Shown here one piece after another: positions 1 through 9,434 of a stretch of DNA of 64,000 nucleotides (position 1 is the stretch's first letter; every line of letters starts with the position of its first letter). The notes below the pieces were generated by a model. The model saw only the letters and a list, made by a program, of their open reading frames with translations. It searched no databases and had not been told where the DNA came from. A program made the position numbers and the translations under genes. Location of the stretch: NCBI GenBank assembly GCA_037388885.1, contig JARRJS010000007.1, positions 26,119 to 90,118 of the forward strand. The letters run 5' to 3'. This DNA is from JARRJS01 sp037388885 (GTDB taxonomy: Bacteria > Gemmatimonadota > Gemmatimonadetes > Longimicrobiales > RSA9).

Positions 1-166
1 TGCTTTCCGGCCAGAACATGCCCAGCACGGAATCGCGCGGGGCTTCGCGCTCCATGGCGAGGTAAAGCAGAACGGCACAGCGAACGGGTTGAGCCGGGAG
101 CCGTTCGAGCTCCTGGCCGTCCCGGAACGTGCGCAGCGTGCCCAGGGTGTCCAGGCGAATTGGCAC
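1..166 (-). CDS. BTAD/SARP-type transcriptional regulator, N-terminal part only (runs off the window)
   Basis: Reading from a GTG at 166 toward the window edge gives about 55 codons. They begin VPIRLDTLGTLRTF and continue through VLLYLAMEREAPRDSVLGMF to WPES. This pattern (short beta strands, then a helix ending in L..LFWPES) is the N-terminal winged-helix (OmpR-like) part of BTAD/SARP-family activators, which are abundant in Gemmatimonadota. A GGAG sequence sits about 8 nt upstream of the GTG. The only in-frame alternatives upstream are non-ATG codons before a stop at 229-227. The BTAD and any C-terminal sensor or TPR domains lie outside the window, so the target cannot be judged. It is divergent from addB. 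Confidence 0.6.
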   Translation of the reverse strand, partial: MPIRLDTLGTLRTFRDGQELERLPAQPVRCAVLLYLAMEREAPRDSVLGMFWPES

Positions 167-343
167 TGCCCGGCTCCATCGGGAAGGAAGACCGCGTTGT
201 CTGCGGCCGGCATGATGTCGTGGTGATTACATAGCTACGCTGGAGCGACCCGATCGCGCAAGTTGACGGGGAGCAGGCGCTCTGCGGTTGCACGTCCGGT
301 GCCGGGGCCTGTACCCTATGCCGGTGCACTCGCCCGGAGGCCC

Positions 344-3300
344 ATGGCTCGCCTGAACGTCGTCCTTTCCCATCGACCGGCTGCGCTGCTGGATGCGGCG
401 GCGGACGCGTTCCTGTCCCCGCCGCCCCCTGATCCAGGGCGGCCGTTCCTGTCTCCGCCCTACCTGCTGGTCCTTCGCGAGAGCGCCCTGCGGGACGACC
501 TGTTCGCCCGCGCCGCGGAGCTGGGCGTGCGTGGCTGGTTCGACCCACCGTTGTGCGTGTTCCGGCAGCTGCCGGACTGGCTTGGCGCGACGGAGCGTGT
601 GCCGTGCGGCGACTATGAACGGTTGGTGCTGGCAGGCCAGTGCATGCGTCGGGCGGCCGGTGATGTTTTCGGCCGCGTAGACCGGCCCGACGCCTTCATG
701 GACGCCGTGGACCGGCTGTTCGGCGAGCTGGCGGCCGAAGGCGTGACCGCGGATGCTCTGGCTCGGGCGATGGCGGCGCGCACCGACCGGGACGGCTTCG
801 AGCGCAGGCGTGACGACGAGCTGGCGGCCGCGTACCGGCTGTACCTGGAGACGCTGGCGGCGTCCGGCAAGCGCGACGGGCGGGACTGGCTGGTGGACGC
901 GGCCGAGGCGGCGGCGGATGCCGGCCGGCTGGCGGCTCGCCTCGGCGGGCGCCGGGAGATCCGACTGCTGGGGCTCCAGGACCTGAAGGGCGGCTGGCCG
1001 ATCCTGCTGCGCACGCTGGCGACATCCGATGCGTTGGACCGGGTGGCCGTGTACACATCCGTGCCGCTGGAGCTGCCGGGCATCGACGTGCAGGCGGAAT
1101 GGCTGGACGACGGCCACCGGCTGGCCGCGCGCCTCTTCACCAGCGGCGACGCGGCCGCGCAGGACGCGGCACGCCCGGCCGGTGAACAACCCGGCGAACC
1201 CGGCGACGCCGCGACTCTGGCGTCCGGGTCGCCCGACGACCGTGTCGCGGGCCTGCCGCTGTTCGATACGACAGAAGTCGTCCGCAGCCGTTCCGAGGAT
1301 GACCCGCCTGGACGGGCGCCGCGTGTGCGCATCATCTCGGCACCGGACACGGAGCGGGAGGTGGAGGAGGTGGCTTGCCGGGTCCGCACGCTCATCGATG
1401 GTGGCGTGCCTGCGCAACGGATCGCCGTCGTGGCGCGACACAACCGGCCGTTCATCGACCTGGCCATCGACGCGCTGGCGCGGGTCGGCGTGCCCGCCAC
1501 CGCGCGCCGCCGGCTGGCGCTGGCGGAGATCCCCGTGGTGCGATCCATCCTGACGCTGTTCCGTGTGGCGGCGGAAGGGTGGACGCGGTACGGACTGGTG
1601 GAGCTGGCGGAGCAGCCGTACCTGGGCGTGCGCCTGAACGTGCGTGTGCTCAACCACATCGGCTACCGGCGGCGCATCGAGGGATTGCCGGCGTGGGACG
1701 CCGCCATCGAGGCGCTGTACCAGGAAGCGGTGGAGTGGGAGCGCCGACTGGCGGAATCGGCGGACGACGAGGAGGACACGGCGATGGAGCGTCGCAGCGC
1801 GCCGCCCGCCGCCGAGCAGGTGGCCGCGGCCCTGGACGATTTCCGGGATTTCGCGATGCTGGCGGGCGTGCTCGACGGCGACCGTCGGCTGGATGCGTGG
1901 CTGGACTGGCTGGCGTCGTTCGTGGAAGACGACCCGTGGAGCGTGGAGCGGCGCGTGTACGACGTGCCTGCGGATCGTCTGGACGCGGTGGCGGCGGACG
2001 CGGCCGCCTGGATGGGCGTGCGCGAAATCGTGAGGCAGTGGCGCGAGGCGGTGAAGGCGTGGGGTGGTGGTGAGGAGCGGCTGGCAACGGCCGCGTTCGA
2101 GGCGCGGCTGCGCGAGATGCTGTCGGGGGACGCGGCGCTGTGGACGCGGACACAGCGCGGTGTGCAGGTGCTGGAAGCGTTGGCGGCACTGCAGCGGTCG
2201 TTCGACGACGTGTTCGTCGTGGGCCTCGAGGGCGGCCGGTTTCCGTCCGTCGCGCCTCGCTCGCCCATCCTGGACGAACGGGACCGGGAAGCACTGGTGG
2301 CGGGCGGCCTGCCGATGGAGCTGCGCGAGGTGTGGGAAGCCCGGGAACGCGAGGCGTTCAGGAGCCTCGTGGCCGGCGCCCGGACCAGCCTGACGCTGAG
2401 CCACGCCCGCCTGGACGAGCGCGGCGGCGAAGTGGTCGCCTCCACGTTCATCGACGAGGTGCAGGCCGCCACCGGCGTGGAACCGGAAGAGATCGGCGCC
2501 TGGCGTGTGCTGACGCCCCACGTGCCCGTCGTTTCGGAAGGCGCCGTGGACGCCGCGTTGCACGGCGCACGCATCGAGCGCCTGCGGCAGACAGGGGCGT
2601 CGTCGGCGTACAACGGCCTGATCGAGGACGCGGAGCTGCAGGCCTGGCTGGCCGTGGAGCTGGGCGAAGGCCGCATCTGGAGCCCCACCCAGCTGGAGTC
2701 GTACGCCAAGTGCCCGTGGGCCTATTTCTCCGGCCGGCTGCTGCGGCTGGACAAGAAGGAGGACCCCGACGCCGACATCGATCCGCGCGTGCGCGGCACG
2801 GTTCTGCATGATGCGCTGCGCCGGTTCTACCAGGCGGCGGTCGAGCGGGCCGGCGGCCCGGTGCTGCTGCGGGACATCGACCTGGCCTGGGCCCGGCCCG
2901 CCGCCGTGAAGGCGCTGGACGCGGCGCTGGACCAGGCTGGTCAGGTCTGGTTGGGGCACCCGGCCCTGCGTGGTGCCCGCCGGCAGGAGCTCCAGAAGCT
3001 GCTCCTCGATTACCTCGCCTTCGAGGTGCAGGCAAACGAGGACATGTTCAGCACCAGGAAGCGGAACGCGCCCAGGATCCTGCGCACCGGCGTCACCGAC
3101 CATGAGCTGAAGTTCGACGACGTCGTGCTGGAGGTCGCCGGCGTGCGCGTGCGGTTCCGCGGGATCGTGGACCGGGTGGAGCGCGGCGTGGACGAGCGCG
3201 TGGATGCTGCCGGGTTCGTGGCGGCGGTGGACTACAAGAGCAGCAAGGGCTCGGTGCCGGGCGCAGGAGACAGGAAGGCCTGGGACGACGACGTCGTGCT

Positions 3301-3628
3301 CCAGGTCCCGCTCTATGCCTACGCGCTGACACGACTGCAACCGGGAGATCGGGTGGCGCGCGTGGAGTACCGGTCCATTCGCCAGCCGGCGGTGCTGCAC
3401 TCGCTCCAGCTCGCGCAGGTGAATCCGAAGACCGAAACGCTGGAGGAGGACGACGACGCGGCCGCCCACATGACGCGCGCACTGGACTCCGTGGGCCGGC
3501 ACGTGCGCACGGCGCGAGGCGGTCAGTTCCCGGCGCGCCCCGCGCCCTCGTGCATGTGCCCGCCGTTCTGCCACGCCTGGGACATCTGCCGCGTGGCCGG
3601 CGGGCCCCGCACGAAGAGGAACCACTGA
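344..3628 (+). CDS. addB: AddB-type ATP-dependent deoxyribonuclease subunit B
   Basis: 1094 aa if started at the ATG at 344, which follows GGAGG closely; an in-frame ATG at 263 would add 27 unlike residues. The protein is the partner of the AddA helicase-nuclease in double-strand break resection. The C-terminal third carries a PD-(D/E)XK nuclease: GTVLHDAL with His about residue 822, then VDYKSS with Asp963 and Lys965. Four cysteines can bind the AddB iron-sulfur cluster: C790 in YAKCPWAYF and C1072, C1076 and C1082 at the C-terminus, with an extra C1070. No Walker A motif is visible at the N-terminus, so this is a helicase-like scaffold that probably does not hydrolyse ATP. The stop overlaps the addA start by one base (TGATG), implying coupled translation. 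Confidence 0.85.
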   Translation: MARLNVVLSHRPAALLDAAADAFLSPPPPDPGRPFLSPPYLLVLRESALRDDLFARAAELGVRGWFDPPLCVFRQLPDWLGATERVPCGDYERLVLAGQCMRRAAGDVFGRVDRPDAFMDAVDRLFGELAAEGVTADALARAMAARTDRDGFERRRDDELAAAYRLYLETLAASGKRDGRDWLVDAAEAAADAGRLAARLGGRREIRLLGLQDLKGGWPILLRTLATSDALDRVAVYTSVPLELPGIDVQAEWLDDGHRLAARLFTSGDAAAQDAARPAGEQPGEPGDAATLASGSPDDRVAGLPLFDTTEVVRSRSEDDPPGRAPRVRIISAPDTEREVEEVACRVRTLIDGGVPAQRIAVVARHNRPFIDLAIDALARVGVPATARRRLALAEIPVVRSILTLFRVAAEGWTRYGLVELAEQPYLGVRLNVRVLNHIGYRRRIEGLPAWDAAIEALYQEAVEWERRLAESADDEEDTAMERRSAPPAAEQVAAALDDFRDFAMLAGVLDGDRRLDAWLDWLASFVEDDPWSVERRVYDVPADRLDAVAADAAAWMGVREIVRQWREAVKAWGGGEERLATAAFEARLREMLSGDAALWTRTQRGVQVLEALAALQRSFDDVFVVGLEGGRFPSVAPRSPILDERDREALVAGGLPMELREVWEAREREAFRSLVAGARTSLTLSHARLDERGGEVVASTFIDEVQAATGVEPEEIGAWRVLTPHVPVVSEGAVDAALHGARIERLRQTGASSAYNGLIEDAELQAWLAVELGEGRIWSPTQLESYAKCPWAYFSGRLLRLDKKEDPDADIDPRVRGTVLHDALRRFYQAAVERAGGPVLLRDIDLAWARPAAVKALDAALDQAGQVWLGHPALRGARRQELQKLLLDYLAFEVQANEDMFSTRKRNAPRILRTGVTDHELKFDDVVLEVAGVRVRFRGIVDRVERGVDERVDAAGFVAAVDYKSSKGSVPGAGDRKAWDDDVVLQVPLYAYALTRLQPGDRVARVEYRSIRQPAVLHSLQLAQVNPKTETLEEDDDAAAHMTRALDSVGRHVRTARGGQFPARPAPSCMCPPFCHAWDICRVAGGPRTKRNH

Positions 3629-6600
3629 TGGCGACGCCCGAGCCGGCGGTGCGGGAGCCGCGTCCGTCCCAGTGGGCGGCCATCCGGGAAGCGGACCGGC
3701 ACGTATTGGTCGCGGCCGGTGCCGGCACCGGCAAGACGTTCACCGTCGTGGGCCGGATCCTGTACCTGCTAGGGGTGCGATTGCGCGGCGAGCGCCGCGC
3801 CGCGCCGGTGCGCCTGCGTGAGGTGGCAGCCATCACGTTCACCAACCAGGCGGCTGCGGACCTGAAGGAGAAGTTGCGCACCGAGCTGAGGCGGGTGGGA
3901 CGCGTGACGGATGCCAACGAGGTCGACCTGGCGCGCATCGGAACGATCCACGCCTTCTGCGGCGACGTGCTGCGTGACTTCGCGCTGCGCGCCGGCCGAG
4001 CGCCGTTCCGGGACGTGCTGGACGAGGGCCAGGCAGCGACGCTGGTGGCCGACGTGGCGAAGGAGACACTACTGGACGCACTGGAGCGGGAGGCGGTCTC
4101 CGGGATGGACGCTCTGTTGGGCGAGCGCCCCGCGAATGAGGTCATGAGCTGGGTCGTCGATCTGCTGAACGACGCCTCGCTGCTGGATTCTCTGCGTGCC
4201 GCCGACCTGGACGCGCGCGAGCGCACCCTGGTCCAGCTGGCGGAACGGGCGGAGGAACGTCTCGGACGTCGCCTGGAGGCGGCGGGCTCCGTCGATTTCG
4301 ACCGGATGGTTGCCTGGACCCGCGACCTGGTGCGTGATGAGGTCACCGTGCGCCGCGCGCTCCAGCGCCGCATCCACACGCTCATCATCGACGAGTTCCA
4401 GGATGTCGACCCCATCCAGAAGGAGCTCGCCTACCTACTGGCCGAGCCGACCGGCGACCGTCCTGACACGCCACGCCTCATGCTGGTGGGCGACCCGAAG
4501 CAGAGCATCTACCGGTTCCGGCGCGCCGACGTGACCGTGTGGCGCGAAGTGGAACGGGACTTCGCCGGCAGCGGGCACGGAGTCGTCGTGCCGCTGGAGG
4601 ACAACTTCCGCAGCGTGCCGCAGGTGCTGGCCGCCGTGGATGCCACCGTCGGTCGCATGCTGGACACCCCGTTGAACGGCCGGGAGCTGGCGGACTACGA
4701 GGTGCCGTACCGGCCGGTCCAGGCCACGCGGCCGCCGGCGGACGGTCCGGTGGTCGAGGCCATTCTGGTGCCGCCCCGACCGGCCAACGGGAAGGTGCGG
4801 CGCGCGGATGACGTGCGCGCCATCGAGGCCGCCGCCCTCGCCCGCCGCGCCCGCGAGCTCCATGACGAGGGCGTCGGTTGGGGTGACATGGCACTGCTGC
4901 TCCGCACCTGGACCGCCCTGGACACCTACCGCTCCGCGCTGGATCGCGCCGGCGTGCCCGTCTACGCGCTGCGTGGCGAAGGCTTCCTGGGGACCAGGGA
5001 AGTCATGGACCTCATCGTGGCGCTCGAGGCCGTGCGCGATCCTCGCGAGGACCGTGCCCTGTTGGGCTTCCTGCGTGCGCCGTTCGTCGGCGTGAAGGAC
5101 GAGACCCTGCTGCGCATCGCCCGGGACGCGCCCCGGCCCTACTGGAACGCTCTCCACCACCTCGCCCGCGGGCGCGACCGCGATGACCTCTCCCTCGACG
5201 GCATGCAGGAAGTCGAAGCGCAACGGCTGCTCGACGGCGTACGCATGCTGGACCGATTCGCGGAGCTGCGCGACCGTCTGCCGGCCGGGCAGCTGCTGGA
5301 CGAGCTCCTGCGCGACAGCGGCTACACGGCGCACCTGGCGCTGCAGGGCGATGACGGAAGGCAGCGGGTGGCCAACGTGCGCCAGTTCGTCCACATGGTG
5401 CGCGGCGCCGCGGACGCCGGCCTGGGCGATTTCCTGCGCGCCATCCAGGAGCGGCGGGCACGCGGCGACCGCGTGGCGGAGGCACCTCTTTATGGCGAAA
5501 AGGACGACGTGCTCACCATCACGTCGGTTCACAGCGCCAAGGGGCTGGAATGGCCGGTCGTGTTCTGGGGCGACCTGATCCGCGCGCCGCAGAATTCGTA
5601 TCCCGACCTGCTGAAGGTGCGGGGCGAGATGCGCCTTGGGCGGCCCGACACCAAGCACGACCAGCAGCCGCAGCCGTGGCAGGACCTCATGGCGCGCATC
5701 CACGCGGAGGAGGCCGCGGAGGACCGCCGCCTCTGGTACGTCGCCGCCACGCGGGCCAGGGATCGGCTCATCCTGTCGGGCATCCCCATGGGCGACGGCG
5801 TGCGCGGTCAACCGCCCGGCACGGTGCTGGGCGACCTCCTGCCGGGCCTGCTGGACGACGACGCTGCCGAAGTGTCGTTCACCGGCGCCGACGCCCGGAC
5901 CTGGCCCCTGACGGTGCACGTGGCCCACGACGAGGCCGCCGCGTTCGATGCCGGCGTGGAAGCCGCGGCCGCCGCCGACGGCGCTCCCGAGCCCGTGCCC
6001 GTCGAGGATCCCGACATCCTGGACCTGCCGCCGGTCCCGGTGCGCGTGCCGGTGGGCCCCGCGCGACACTCGGCGACGGAGTTCCTGGTCTACAGTCGCT
6101 GTCCGCGCCGGCACTGGCTGCGCTACGTAGCCGGCATCCCGGAGCCGGAGCACCGCGGCTCCGAGGCAGCGCTCGTCAGCGCAGTGCGGCGCGGCCAGAT
6201 CGTGCACGAGGTGCTGGAACACCTCGACGATGAGGCCCAGCTGCCCGGCCTTCTGGAGGTCGCCATCGGCCGCTGGGACGAAGGCGCGCCGCCGCCCGAC
6301 AGCGATCCCGGCCGCCGCTACCGCGCGCACCTGCGGGACGAGATCGAGCGTGTGCTCCAGCACCCGGACTACCGGGAGCTGTTCGACCGACCCGAGGCCC
6401 GCCGGGAGCTGGGCTTCGCGTACGTCCACGCCGACGGCGTAAGCGCCCTGGGCAGCATCGACCTGGCCGCGCCCGGGCCCGACGGCCTCCGCATGCTGGA
6501 CGTGAAGACCACCCAGTGCGATGCCGGCGCCGTGGACGCCAAGGCGAAACAGTACGCACCCCAACGCGATGTGTACGTGACCGCCGCTGCCGCCATTGCC

Positions 6601-6855
6601 GGCCAGCCGGTGGACTGGTTTGCCTTCCAGTTCTCGCGTGCCGCCGCCCACGTTCGTCAGACCCTGGACGAACCCGCCCGCCGCCTCGCCGCTCAGGCGT
6701 TCGAAGCCGCCGCCCGCAACGTCGGCTCCGTTCGCGCGGACCTGACCGAGCATCCCGAGGAGTGCTGGTTCTGCGGCTATCGCAGGGTGCGGTTGTGTCC
6801 GGGGGCAAGGCCTGCGGCGCCGCGGGACGAGGCCGACGCCGCCGCGTCGTCCTGA
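3628..6855 (+). CDS. addA: AddA-type UvrD-family helicase/nuclease
   Basis: 1075 aa from the ATG at 3628, which overlaps the addB stop. It is a superfamily 1 helicase: Walker A GAGTGKT at about residues 31-37, motif II DEFQDVDP beginning at residue 255, and motif VI-type VAATRARDRL near residue 710. It ends in a RecB-family nuclease domain with His860 in GQIVHEVLEHL and the D958-V-K960 signature in MLDVKTTQ. A CWFCGYRR..LC segment follows at the extreme C-terminus. With AddB it should form a heterodimeric resection machine that unwinds and trims broken DNA ends for RecA. Length and domain order match AddA. It lies convergent to ung. Confidence 0.9.
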   Translation: MATPEPAVREPRPSQWAAIREADRHVLVAAGAGTGKTFTVVGRILYLLGVRLRGERRAAPVRLREVAAITFTNQAAADLKEKLRTELRRVGRVTDANEVDLARIGTIHAFCGDVLRDFALRAGRAPFRDVLDEGQAATLVADVAKETLLDALEREAVSGMDALLGERPANEVMSWVVDLLNDASLLDSLRAADLDARERTLVQLAERAEERLGRRLEAAGSVDFDRMVAWTRDLVRDEVTVRRALQRRIHTLIIDEFQDVDPIQKELAYLLAEPTGDRPDTPRLMLVGDPKQSIYRFRRADVTVWREVERDFAGSGHGVVVPLEDNFRSVPQVLAAVDATVGRMLDTPLNGRELADYEVPYRPVQATRPPADGPVVEAILVPPRPANGKVRRADDVRAIEAAALARRARELHDEGVGWGDMALLLRTWTALDTYRSALDRAGVPVYALRGEGFLGTREVMDLIVALEAVRDPREDRALLGFLRAPFVGVKDETLLRIARDAPRPYWNALHHLARGRDRDDLSLDGMQEVEAQRLLDGVRMLDRFAELRDRLPAGQLLDELLRDSGYTAHLALQGDDGRQRVANVRQFVHMVRGAADAGLGDFLRAIQERRARGDRVAEAPLYGEKDDVLTITSVHSAKGLEWPVVFWGDLIRAPQNSYPDLLKVRGEMRLGRPDTKHDQQPQPWQDLMARIHAEEAAEDRRLWYVAATRARDRLILSGIPMGDGVRGQPPGTVLGDLLPGLLDDDAAEVSFTGADARTWPLTVHVAHDEAAAFDAGVEAAAAADGAPEPVPVEDPDILDLPPVPVRVPVGPARHSATEFLVYSRCPRRHWLRYVAGIPEPEHRGSEAALVSAVRRGQIVHEVLEHLDDEAQLPGLLEVAIGRWDEGAPPPDSDPGRRYRAHLRDEIERVLQHPDYRELFDRPEARRELGFAYVHADGVSALGSIDLAAPGPDGLRMLDVKTTQCDAGAVDAKAKQYAPQRDVYVTAAAAIAGQPVDWFAFQFSRAAAHVRQTLDEPARRLAAQAFEAAARNVGSVRADLTEHPEECWFCGYRRVRLCPGARPAAPRDEADAAASS

Positions 6856-6859
6856 CGCT

Positions 6860-6879
6860 CCGTGGCGCAGCTGCCACGG
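6860..6879. terminator. Short hairpin between convergent addA and ung
   Basis: CCGTGGC and GCCACGG form a 7-bp stem with a 6-nt loop in the 31-bp gap between the converging gene ends. There is no T run on either strand, so it is only a candidate bidirectional terminator. Confidence 0.35.
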
Positions 6880-6886
6880 CGCCTCC

Positions 6887-7561
6887 CTACCCGATCACGC
6901 TCCAGTCCACCGGCTCCCGGTCCGCTTCCTTGAGCGCCGCGTTGGCCCGGGTGAATGGGCGGCTGCCGAAGAACCCACGCCAGGCCGCGAGTGGGGAAGG
7001 GTGCGCCGCCGTGAGCACTGTGTGGCGCGGTTCTTCGACCAACACGCGCTTGGCGTGCGCCTGCTTGCCCCAGAGCAGGAACACGGCACCTTCCGCCGTC
7101 ATCGACACGGTGCGGATCACCGCGTCGGTGAGCTGCTCCCAGCCGTGCCCCCGATGCGAGCCTGCCTCTCCCGCGCGCACGGTCAGCACCGTGTTCAACA
7201 ACAGCACGCCTTCGTGCGCCCACGGCGTCAGGTCCGTCGACGTGGCATGCACACCGGTGTCCGCCGTCAGTTTCCGGAAGATGTTGCGGAGCGACGGCGG
7301 CGGTTCGACGCCCGCCGGCACCGAGAAGCACAGGCCGTGTGCCTGGCCGGCGTTCGGGTAGGGGTCCTGCCCCAGGATCACCACGCGCGCCGCGTCGGGG
7401 GGCGTGAGCTCCAGGGCGTGGAAGATCAGCGAGCGAGGCGGGTAGACGGTCTGGGTCGCGTACTCCCGGTCCACGAACGCACCCAGCGCCTCGAAGTAGG
7501 GCCGGGGCTGCTCGTCGCCCAGAGCGGTTCGCCAGGCTTCAGGGAGCGGGGGCAGCGGCAT
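6887..7561 (-). CDS. ung: Uracil-DNA glycosylase, family 1
   Basis: 224 aa from the ATG at 7561, whose position matches the E. coli Ung start by eye; in-frame ATGs at 7591 and 7630 would add a poorly matching leader. The enzyme removes uracil from DNA to start base-excision repair. The water-activating motif reads GQDPYP (residues 64-69, Asp66 and Tyr68 kept) where E. coli has GQDPYH; a proline here is also seen in actinobacterial enzymes. The uracil-binding LLNTVLTVRAG segment (Asn123) and the HPSPLAAWRGFFG minor-groove loop (His187) are intact. Its neighbour addA is also a repair gene, but convergent, so the two are not an operon. Confidence 0.93.
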   Translation of the reverse strand: MPLPPLPEAWRTALGDEQPRPYFEALGAFVDREYATQTVYPPRSLIFHALELTPPDAARVVILGQDPYPNAGQAHGLCFSVPAGVEPPPSLRNIFRKLTADTGVHATSTDLTPWAHEGVLLLNTVLTVRAGEAGSHRGHGWEQLTDAVIRTVSMTAEGAVFLLWGKQAHAKRVLVEEPRHTVLTAAHPSPLAAWRGFFGSRPFTRANAALKEADREPVDWSVIG

Positions 7562-7639
7562 GAATGCGAAGCTACGCACCGGCCCGTCCATCCGGCAACC
7601 GCCCCTTGACGGGACGGCCGCCGCGGCCACCTTGCCTGC

Positions 7640-9268
7640 ATGCTGCGAAACCTGCTGGCGACGACGCTCGTGCGTTCCGCACCTCCGCTCGGGATGGCGT
7701 GCGCCCTGGTCGTTGCGTTCGCGTCAACGACCAGGTCGGTGTCTGCCTCCAACCCTGCGCTGGCCCCGCCGCCCGTGCCGCGAGAGTTCCGCGGCGTGTG
7801 GGTCGCCACCGTGGGCAACGTGGACTGGCCGTCGCGCGAGGGCCTGTCCACGAGAGAGCAACAGGCGGAGCTGCTCGCCATCCTGGACCGGGCCGCGTCG
7901 CTCAACCTGAACGCCGTCGTCTTCCAGGTGCGGCCGGCAGCGGACGCCTTCTACGACTCGCCGTACGAGCCGTGGTCCGAGTATCTCACCGGCACCATGG
8001 GCAGGGCACCGCACCCCTACTGGGACCCGTTGAGGTTCGCCGTGAAGGAAGCCCACGCCCGGGGCCTCGAGCTGCACGCCTGGTTCAATCCCTTCCGTGC
8101 ACGCCGCTCAGGCCTGCACCACGACGTCTCGAAGGACCATATCAGCCGAACACACCCGGAGCTGGTGCGGGAGTATGGCGATCAGCTGTGGCTGGACCCG
8201 GGCGAGCCCGCCGCTCGCGCCCACTCCCTCAGGGTCATTCTGGACGTGGTCCGCCGCTACGACATCGACGGCGTCCACCTCGACGACTACTTCTACCCCT
8301 ATCCCGTCCTGGACGCGACCGGCCATGCCGTGCCGTTCCCCGACAACGCTTCCTGGCGGCGCTACGTGGATGCCGGCGGCACCCTCCATCGCCCCGACTG
8401 GCGGCGCGCCAACATCGACGGCTTCGTCGAGGCGCTCTACGATTCCGTCAAGGCCGTCAAGCCGTGGGTCAAGCTGGGCATCGCGCCCATGGGCACGTGG
8501 CGGCCGGGGCACCCGGCGGCTACCTACGGCTACGACGCCTATGGCGAGCTGTATGCGGATGCTCGCAAGTGGCTGTGGCACGGCTGGATGGACTACGTGG
8601 CGCCTCAGCTCTACTGGCCCATCGCCCGCAGTGATGTCAGCTTCCCCCTCCTGCTCGACTGGTGGATGCGGCAGAACCTCCACGAGCGTCACGTGTGGCC
8701 TGGACTCATCCCCAGTCGCGTCGGCAGCGCTGCGCAGGACGAAGGCTGGTCCGCCACCGAGATCCTGCGCGAGATCCATGTCACGCGCGGTGCAGGCGCC
8801 GGCGGCAACATCCTGTTCAGCATGCGAGCACTCCTGCCCCGTCCAGACTCGCTGGCGCGGCTGCTCCGGGATCGGGCGTACCAGATGCCGGCACTCGTGC
8901 CTGCCTCGCCCTGGCTGGACAGGGCCCCGCCCGCTCCGCCTGCGGTCCTTTACGGTTCCAGAGGCCGTGACTTCTCCCTCCGCTTCCGGCCGGCGGCCGG
9001 CACCAAACCCTGGTTGTGGGTGGTGCAGCTCCACGACGGCCGGGGCTGGACCACGCGGTTCCTGCCCGGCGGCGTCCGCCGGTTCTCTGTAAGCCCCGGT
9101 GCTGACGACGCGCCCGACGCTGTGTTCGTGTTCGTCGTCGACCGCTGTGGCGAAGCGAGCAGGAAAGTCCGTGTCGACATGACCGATGAGGAAGGGAGCG
9201 GGCTCCAGGAGGCCGGACGCCCTCCCCCGACAGCTCCTCCCCGCCCCATTTCACGCGACCGTTCGTAG
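7640..9268 (+). CDS. Secreted family-10-like glycoside hydrolase (GHL10/DUF187)
   Basis: 542 aa. An N-terminal hydrophobic segment with small residues suggests export. The GHL10 domain starts at PREFRGVWVATVGNVDWP and continues through VVFQVRPAADAFY, WFNPFRAR, DIDGVHLDDYFYPYP, GIAPMGTW and APQLYWPI, the standard landmarks of the PF02638 barrel. Relatives include E. coli DigH, which cleaves denuded peptidoglycan glycan strands, so a cell-wall role is plausible. A smaller C-terminal beta domain follows. The last about 28 residues are proline- and arginine-rich and do not look native. Reading on past the TAG stop in the same frame gives 33 more well-biased codons (see 9269-9370). Confidence 0.85.
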   Translation: MLRNLLATTLVRSAPPLGMACALVVAFASTTRSVSASNPALAPPPVPREFRGVWVATVGNVDWPSREGLSTREQQAELLAILDRAASLNLNAVVFQVRPAADAFYDSPYEPWSEYLTGTMGRAPHPYWDPLRFAVKEAHARGLELHAWFNPFRARRSGLHHDVSKDHISRTHPELVREYGDQLWLDPGEPAARAHSLRVILDVVRRYDIDGVHLDDYFYPYPVLDATGHAVPFPDNASWRRYVDAGGTLHRPDWRRANIDGFVEALYDSVKAVKPWVKLGIAPMGTWRPGHPAATYGYDAYGELYADARKWLWHGWMDYVAPQLYWPIARSDVSFPLLLDWWMRQNLHERHVWPGLIPSRVGSAAQDEGWSATEILREIHVTRGAGAGGNILFSMRALLPRPDSLARLLRDRAYQMPALVPASPWLDRAPPAPPAVLYGSRGRDFSLRFRPAAGTKPWLWVVQLHDGRGWTTRFLPGGVRRFSVSPGADDAPDAVFVFVVDRCGEASRKVRVDMTDEEGSGLQEAGRPPPTAPPRPISRDRS

Positions 9269-9370
9269 GTGGGCCCGTCCCTGGAAGCCGACGACCCCTA
9301 CCTGCGGCGCTGGGTCCAGGTGAACGGCCTGGCGGACATCGGCGAGCCCACGCCGCTGCTGGACGCCTGA
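9269..9370 (+). pseudogene. Possible gene remnant or continuation in frame after the GHL10 stop
   Basis: Directly after the TAG at 9266-9268, in the same frame, 33 codons with strong GC3 bias read to a TGA at 9368. The residues include ADDPYLRRWVQVNG and LADIGEPTPLLDA. They look more protein-like than the preceding 28 codons. This may be the true 3' end of the glycosidase after a nonsense change, or the tail of a deleted gene. I do not recognise the family. Confidence 0.3.
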
Positions 9371-9434
9371 TATCGCCGATTGCCCCCACTCTCCCCATCC
9401 CCTCCGTCTCCCTGTCAACGAAGGGACCCCGACC

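Noticed and set aside
227..3625. 1132-residue open frame on the minus strand opposite addB
   Set aside because: Shadow of a GC-rich gene: His/Arg/Gln-rich, no domain pattern, and the plus strand shows clear AddB motifs.
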